Source: Apostichopus japonicus
Lineage: Eukaryota; Echinodermata; Holothuroidea; Aspidochirotida; Stichopodidae
DNA: 64,000 nucleotides
Direction: 5' to 3'
Assembly: GCF_037975245.1 (NCBI RefSeq)
Contig: NC_092571.1
Span: 5,726,001-5,790,000, forward strand
Shown here: piece by piece, positions 57,160 to 64,000 of the stretch
Layout: every line of letters starts with the position of its first letter
How positions within the stretch are numbered: the stretch's first letter is position 1
Notes under the pieces: generated by a model
The model's database searches: none
The model's input: the letters and a program-made list of their open reading frames with translations, nothing else
Told to the model about the DNA's origin: nothing
Program-made: the position numbers and the translations under genes

Positions 57160-58440
57160 GATCAATACCGCACATTCGATTGATCGGTACCGCACATTCG
57201 ATTGATCGGTACCGCACATTTGATTGATCGGTACCGCACATTCGATTCATCGGTACGGTACCGAACATTCGATTGTTCGGTATCGCACATTAGTTGAACG
57301 GTACCGCACATTCGATTGATCGGTACCGCACAATCGATTGATCGGTACCGAACATTCGATTGATCGGTAACGAACATTCGATTGATCGGTACCGCACATT
57401 CGATTGATCGGTACCGAACATTCGATTGATCAATACCGCACATTCGATTGATCGGTACCGAACATTCGATTGATCAATACCGCACATTAGATTGATCGGT
57501 AACGAACATTCGATTGATCGGTACCGCACATTCGATTGATCGGTAACGAACATTCGATTGATCGGTAACGCACATTCGATTGATCATTACCGAACATTCG
57601 ATTGATCAATACCGCACATTCGATTGATCGGTAACGCACATTCGATTGATCGGTACCGCACATTCGATTGATCGGTACCGAACATTCGATTGATCGGTAC
57701 CGAACATTCGATTGATCGGTACCGATCATTCGATTGATCGGTACCGAACATTTGATTGATCGGTACCGAACATTCGATTGATCAATACCGATCATTAGAT
57801 TGATCGGTACCGAACATTCGATTGATCAATACCGCACATTCGATTGATCGGTAACGAACATTCGATTGATCGGTACCGCACATTCGATTGATCGGTAACG
57901 AACATTTGATTGATCGGTACCGCACATTCGATTGATCGGTACCTCACATTCGATTGATCGGTACCGCACATTTGATTGATCGGTACCGCACATTCGATTC
58001 ATCGGTACGGTACCGAACATTCGATTGTTCGGTATCGCACATTAGTTGAACGGTACCGCACATTCGATTGATCGGTACCGCACATTCGATTGATCGGTAC
58101 CGCATATTCGATTGTTCGGTACCGCACATTCGATTGTTCGGTACCGCACATTCGATTGATCGGTATCGAACATTCGATTGATCGGTACCGCACATTCGAT
58201 TGATCGGTACCGCACATTCGATTGATCGGTACCGCACATTCGATTGATCGGTACCGAAAATTCGATTGATCAATACCGCACATTCGATTGATCGATACCG
58301 CACATTCGATTCATCGGTACCGCACATTCGATTGATCAATAACGCACATTCGAATGTGCGGTACCGAACAATCGAATGTGCGGTACCAAACAATCGAATG
58401 TGCGGTACCGATCAATCGATTGATCGGTACCCAGCATTCG
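57160..58440. repeat. Domain 2 block matching 52,320-53,640
   Basis: The segment 57,162-57,443 matches 52,320-52,601 at an offset of 4,842 bp. From 57,487 the offset is 4,798 bp, a two-monomer difference. At the step, the earlier copy has GATCAATACCGC followed by a CACATTAGATTG unit twice and the later copy once. The block ends with inverted copy 3. Confidence 0.82.
58351..58416 (-). repeat. Inverted segment of three monomers (copy 3)
   Basis: The third occurrence lies 4,798 bp after copy 1 with the same internal variant. The right flank differs slightly: CGATTCATCGG follows, where copies 1 and 2 have CGATTTATCGG. After it the array continues with GATCAATACC instead of the CACATTAGTTG cassette, so the duplicated block ended or recombined here. 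Confidence 0.95.
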
Positions 58441-58999
58441 ATTCATCGGTACGGTACCGAACATTCGATTGATCAATACCGCACATTCGATTGATCGGTA
58501 CCGCACATTCGATTGATCGATACCGAACATTCGATTGATCAATACCGCACATTCGATTGATCGGTACCGCACATTCGATTGATCGGTACCGAACATTCGA
58601 TTGATCGGTATCGCACAATCGATTGATCGGTACCGAACATTAGATTGATCGGTACCGAACATTCGATTGATCAATACCGCACATTCGATTGATCGGTACC
58701 GCACATTCGATTGATCGGTACCGAACATTCGATTGATCGGTATCGCACAATCGATTGATCGGTGACGAACATTAGATTGATCGGTACCGAACATTCGATT
58801 GATCAATACCGCACATTTGATTGATCGGTAACGAACATTCGATTGATAGGTACCGCACATTCGATTGATCGGTAACGAACATTCGATTGATCGGTAACGC
58901 ACATTCGATTGATCGGTACCGAACATTCGATTGATCAATACCGCACATTCGATTGATCGGTAACGCACATTCGATTGATCGGTACCGCACATTCGATTG

Positions 59000-61900
59000 A
59001 TCGGTACCGAACATTCGATTGATCGGTACCGATCATTCGATTGATCGGTACCGAACATTCGATTGATCGGTACCGCACATTCGATTGATCGGTACCGAAC
59101 ATTCGATTGATCGGTACCGAACATTCGATTGATCAATACCGATCATTAGATTGATCCGTACCGAACATTCGATTGATCAATACCGTACATTCGATTGATC
59201 GGTAACGAACATTCGATTGATCGGTATCGCACATTCGATTGATCGGTAACGAACATTCGATTGATCGGTACCGCACATTCGATTGATCGGTACCGCACAT
59301 TCGATTGATCAATACCGCACATTCGATTGATCGGTACCGCACATTCGTTTGATCGGTACCGCACATTTGATTGATCGGTACCGCACATTCGATTCATCGG
59401 TACGGTACCGAACATTCGATTGTTCGGTATCGCACATTAGTTGAACGGTACCGCACATTCGATTGATCGGTACCGCACATTCGATTGATCGGTACCGCAT
59501 ATTCGATTGTTCGGTACCGCACATTCGATTGTTCGGTACCGCACATTCGATTGATCGGTATCGAACATTCGTGTGTTCGGTACCGCACATTCTATTGATC
59601 GGTACCGCACATTCGATTGATCGGTACCGCACATTCGATTGATCGGTACCGAACATTCGATTGATTAATACCGCACATTCGATTGATCGGTACCGCACAT
59701 TCGATTGATCGGTACCGAACATTCGATTGATCGGTACCGCACATTCGATTGTTCGGTACCGCACATTCGATTGATCGGTACCGCACATTCGATTGATCGG
59801 TACCGAACATTCGATTGATCGGTACCGCACATTCGATTGATCGGTACCGAGCATTCGATTCATCGGTACGGTACCGAACATTCGATTGTTCGGTATCGCA
59901 CATTAGTTGATCGGTACCGCACATTCGATTGATCGGTACCGCACATTCGATTGATCGGTACCGCACATTCGATTGATCGGTACCGTACATTCGATAGATC
60001 GGTACCGCACATTCGATTGTTCGGTACCGCACATTCGATTGTTCGGTACCGCACATTCGATTGATCGGTATCGAACATTCGATTGATCGGTACCGCACAT
60101 TCGATTGATCGGTACCGCACATTCGATTGATCGGTATCGAACATTCGATTGATCGGTACCGCACATTCGATTGATCGGTACCGCACATTCGATTGATCGG
60201 TACCGAACATTCGATTGATCGGTACCGCACATTCGATTGATCGGTATCGCCCATTCGATTGATCGGTACCGAACATTCGATTGATCGGTAACTAACATTC
60301 GATTGATCGGTACCGCACATTCGATTGATCGGTACCGAACATTCGATTGATCAATACCGCACATTCGATTGATCGGTACCGCACATTCGATTGTTCGGTA
60401 CCGCACATTCGATTGTTCGGTACCGCACATTCGATTGTTCGGTACCGCACATTCGATTGATCGGTATCGAACATTCGATTGATCGGTACCGCACATTCGA
60501 TTGATCGGTACCGAACATTCGATTGATCGGTACCGCACATTCGATTGATCGGTACCGAACATTCGATTGATCAATACCGCACATTCGATTGATCGGTACC
60601 GCACATTCGATTGATCGGTACCGAACATTCGATTGATCAATACCGCACATTCGATTGATCGGTACCGCACATTCGATTGATCGGTACCGCACATTCGATT
60701 GTTCGGTACCGCACATTCGATTGATCGGTATCGAACATTCGATTGTTCGGTACCGCACATTCGATTGATCGGTACCGCACATTCGATTCATCGGTACCGC
60801 ACATTCGATTGATCGGTACCGAACATTCGATTGATTAATACCGCACATTCGATTGATCGGTACCGCACATTCGATTGATCGGTACCGAACATTCGATTGA
60901 TCGGTACCGCACATTCGATTGTTCGGTACCGCACATTCCATTGATCGGTACCGCACATTCGATTGATCGGTACCGAACATTAGATTGATCGGTACCGAAC
61001 ATTCGATTGATCAATACCGCACATTCGATTGATCGGTACCGCACATTCGATTGATCGGTACCGAACAGTCGATTGATCGGTATCGCACAATCGATTGATC
61101 GGTGACGAACATTAGATTGATCGGTACCGAACATTCGATTGATCAATACCGCACATTTGATTGATCGGTAACGAACATTCGATTGATAGGTACCGCACAT
61201 TCGATTGATCGGTAACGAACATTCGATTGATCGGTAACGCACATTCGATTGATCGGTACCGAACATTCGATTGATCAATACCGCACATTCGATTGATCGG
61301 TAACGCACATTCGATTGATCGGTACCGCACATTCGATTGATCGGTACCGAACATTCGATTGATCGGTACCGAACATTCGATTGATCGGTACCGATCATTC
61401 GATTGATCGGTACCGAACATTCGATTGATCGGTACCGCACATTCGATTGATCGGTACCGAACATTCGATTGATCGGTACCGAACATTCGATTGATCAATA
61501 CCGATCATTAGATTGATCCGTACCGAACATTCGATTGATCAATACCGTACATTCGATTGATCGGTAACGAACATTCGATTGATCGGTATCGCACATTCGA
61601 TTGATCGGTAACGAACATTCGATTGATCGGTACCGCACATTCGATTGATCGGTACCGCACATTCGATTGATCAATACCGCACATTCGATTGATCGGTACC
61701 GCACATTCGTTTGATCGGTACCGCACATTTGATTGATCGGTACCGCACATTCGATTCATCGGTACGGTACCGAACATTCGATTGTTCGGTATCGCACATT
61801 AGTTGAACGGTACCGCACATTCGATTGATCGGTACCGCACATTCGATTGATCGGTACCGCATATTCGATTGTTCGGTACCGCACATTCGATTGTTCGGTA

Positions 61901-63960
61901 CCGCACATTCGATTGATCGGTATCGAACATTCGTGTGTTCGGTACCGCACATTCTATTGATCGGTACCGCACATTCGATTGATCGGTACCGCACATTCGA
62001 TTGATCGGTACCGAACATTCGATTGATTAATACCGCACATTCGATTGATCGGTACCGCACATTCGATTGATCGGTACCGAACATTCGATTGATCGGTACC
62101 GCACATTCGATTGTTCGGTACCGCACATTCGATTGATCGGTACCGCACATTCGATTGATCGGTACCGAACATTCGATTGATCGGTACCGCACATTCGATT
62201 GATCGGTACCGAGCATTCGATTCATCGGTACGGTACCGAACATTCGATTGTTCGGTATCACACATTAGTTGATCGGTACCGCACATTCGATTGATCGGTA
62301 CCGCACATTCGATTGATCGGTACCGCACATTCGATTGATCGGTACCGTACATTCGATAGATCGGTACCGCACATTCGATTGTTCGGTACCGCACATTCGA
62401 TTGTTCGGTACCGCACATTCGATTGATCGGTATCGAACATTCGATTGATCGGTACCGCACATTCGATTGATCGGTACCGCACATTCGATTGATCGGTATC
62501 GAACATTCGATTGATCGGTACCGCACATTCGATTGATCGGTACCGCACATTCGATTGATCGGTACCGAACATTCGATTGATCGGTACCGCACATTCGATT
62601 GATCGGTATCGCCCATTCGATTGATCGGTACCGAACATTCGATTGATCGGTAACGAACATTCGATTGATCGGTACCGCACATTCGATTGATCGGTACCGA
62701 ACATTCGATTGATCAATACCGCACATTCGATTGATCGGTACCGCACATTCGATTGTTCGGTACCGCACATTCGATTGTTCGGTACCGCACATTCGATTGT
62801 TCGGTACCGCACATTCGATTGATCGGTATCGAACATTCGATTGATCGGTACCGCACATTCGATTGATCGGTACCGAACATTCGATTGATCGGTACCGCAC
62901 ATTCGATTGATCGGTACCGAACATTCGATTGATCAATACCGCACATTCGATTGATCGGTACCGCACATTCGATTGATCGGTACCGAACATTCGATTGATC
63001 AATACCGCACATTCGATTGATCGGTACCGCACATTCGATTGATCGGTACCGCACATTCGATTGTTCGGTACCGCACATTCGATTGATCGGTATCGAACAT
63101 TCGATTGTTCGGTACCGCACATTCGATTGATCGGTACCGCACATTCGATTCATCGGTACCGCACATTCGATTGATCGGTACCGAACATTCGATTGATTAA
63201 TACCGCACATTCGATTGATCGGTACCGCACATTCGATTGATCGGTACCGAACATTCGATTGATCGGTACCGCACATTCGATTGTTCGGTACCGCACATTC
63301 CATTGATCGGTACCGCACATTCGATTGATCGGTACCGAACATTCGATTGATCGGTACCGCACATTCGATTGATCGGTACCGAGCATTCGATTCATCGGTA
63401 CGGTACCGAACATTCGATTGTTCGGTATCGCACATTAGTTGATCGGTACCGCACATTCGATTGATCGGTACCGCACATTCGATTGATCGGTACCGCACAT
63501 TCGATTGATCGGTACCGCACATTCGATAGATCGGTACCGCACATTCGATTGTTCGGTACCGCACATTCGATTGTTCGGTACCGCACATTCGATTGATCGG
63601 TATCGAACATTCGATTGATCGGTACCGCACATTCGATTGATCGGTACCGCACATTCGATTGATCGGTACCGAACATTCGATTGATCGGTACCGCACATTG
63701 GATTGATCGGTATCGCACATTCGATTAATCGGTATCGCACATATGATTGATCGGTACCGCACATTCGATTGATCGGTACAACACATTCGATTGATCGGTA
63801 CCGCACATTCGATTGATCGGTACCGAACATTCGATTGATCGGTAACGCACATTCGATTGATCGGTACCGCACATTCGATTGATCGGTACCGCACATTCGA
63901 TTGATCGGTATCGCACATTCGATTGATCGGTACCGAACATTCGATTGATCGGTACCGAAC
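59000..63960. repeat. Tandem duplication with a 2,362-bp unit built from two ~1.17-kb halves
   Basis: The segments 59,133-59,366, 59,592-60,320 and 59,903-60,760 recur 2,362 bp later. That is 107 monomers plus two net +4 cassettes. Within this, the rare variant GATTAATACC occurs at 59,663, 60,833, 62,025 and 63,195, with spacings of 1,170, 1,192 and 1,170 bp. The unit is therefore a dimer of 53- and 54-monomer halves. Confidence 0.85.
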
Positions 63961-64000
63961 ATTCGATTGATCGGTAACGCACATTCGATTGATCGGTACC

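Larger units (their letters stand above)
1..64000. repeat. 22-bp tandem satellite array filling the window
   Basis: Every stretch I read is a head-to-tail copy of a 22-bp unit or a close variant; 71-92 is a clean copy. The unit holds GATC (positions 1-4), GGTACC (5-10, within the palindrome CGGTACCG), and CACATTCGATT (12-22). Base composition of the unit is 11 of 22 G+C, with CpG at positions 4-5, 10-11 and 18-19. The commonest change is C12 to A (CCGAACATT). Others recur: G1 to C or A, A2 to T, G5G6 to AA (GATCAATACC), C9 to T or A, G11 to T, T16 to A. No unique sequence interrupts it and neither end of the array is present. No gene, RNA or mobile element is supported anywhere. This is seen directly; placement in heterochromatin is inference, and the species is not recognised. 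Confidence 0.98.
52406..64000. repeat. Domain 2: satellite with its own higher-order repeats
   Basis: Monomers are as in 49,040-52,405, but register-shifting cassettes return. A GGTACGGTACCG insertion of 5 bp is followed within about 35 bp by a 1-bp loss in CACATTAGTTG. These lie near 52,410, 53,210, 53,657, 53,856, 55,491, 55,690, 57,253, 58,013, 59,403, 59,872, 61,765, 62,231 and 63,400, some of them lacking the 1-bp loss. The domain holds the 1,834-, 3,074-, about 4,800- and 2,362-bp duplications and the three inverted segments described separately. The variant with GATC at positions 11-14, giving the palindrome TGATCGGTACCGATCA, is concentrated here. The array continues past base 64,000. 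Confidence 0.85.

Noticed and set aside
267-63984. Many shorter minus-strand open frames of 64-420 codons
   Set aside because: All are the same rotating repeat peptide, interrupted only where variants such as GATTAATC, GATCAATA, GATTCATC or GCTACC create stops.
1-64000. CRISPR array
   Set aside because: Repeats abut with no spacers, the unit is only 22 bp, and there are no cas genes or leader.
1-64000. Telomeric repeat array
   Set aside because: The unit is 22 bp and not G-rich on one strand, with no TTAGGG-, TTAGG- or TTTAGGG-like core.
1-64000. Transposon or retroelement insertion inside the array
   Set aside because: I found no break in the 22-bp pattern, no terminal repeats with target-site duplications, and no unique sequence. 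The oddest stretches (3,809-3,910 and relatives) are diverged monomers.
1-64000. Pol III internal B-box-like promoter in each monomer (ATTCGATTG)
   Set aside because: The first and last consensus bases differ from GWTCRANNC, and no A-box or tRNA/5S-like fold is visible.
1-64000. Bacterial or phage origin for the window
   Set aside because: A gene-free tandem array over 64 kb with nested superrepeats is not known from bacterial or phage genomes. GATC once per unit alone does not indicate Dam biology.

Overview
The whole 64-kb window is one uninterrupted tandem satellite array. Its unit is 22 bp; 64,000/22 gives about 2,900 copies. A clean copy lies at 71-92. It carries GATC at unit positions 1-4, a KpnI site GGTACC at 5-10 inside the palindrome CGGTACCG, and CACATTCGATT at 12-22. 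The array runs off both ends of the window. I see no protein gene, RNA gene, transposon, CRISPR array or unique sequence. A gene-free array of this size with nested higher-order structure points to eukaryotic constitutive heterochromatin (centromeric, pericentromeric, subtelomeric or sex/B-chromosome). I do not recognise the monomer and cannot name the organism. Each unit keeps three CpGs with little CpG-to-TpG decay, which suggests a genome or locus with weak germline CpG methylation (inference).

Layout. Domain 1 (1 to about 49,039) is heterogeneous. It has many diagnostic monomer variants, 5-bp and 4-bp insertions, 1-bp deletions, and local tandem duplications of 225, 383, 400, 1,179, 1,210, 1,325, 1,693, 1,756 and about 2,500 bp. 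These lie inside a larger superrepeat of roughly 14-19 kb. Parts of four superrepeats are visible: about 1-9.2 kb, 9.2-29.6 kb, 29.6-44.3 kb and 44.3-48.9 kb. Domain 2 begins with 153 consecutive units in perfect 22-bp register (49,040-52,405). It continues to 64,000 with its own higher-order repeats of 1,834, 3,074, about 4,800 and 2,362 bp. It lacks several domain-1 variants and has its own palindromic variant.

How it works together. Repeat lengths follow simple arithmetic: 22 times n, plus 5 for each GGTAC duplication, plus 4 for each GATC duplication, minus 1 for each single-base loss. Whole-monomer gains and losses separate related copies, which is what unequal exchange in register would produce. 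The most distinctive structure is a 66-bp segment of exactly three monomers in reverse orientation, bounded by perfect 18-bp and 28-bp palindromes. It occurs three times (53,553; 55,387; 58,351), apparently inverted once and then copied by higher-order duplication.

Coding appearance. The minus strand of the unit has no stop codon in any frame, and 22 leaves remainder 1 on division by 3. Every frame therefore encodes the same rotating 22-residue peptide, and long minus-strand ORFs (up to 626 residues) arise automatically. I treat them as compositional artefacts, not genes.
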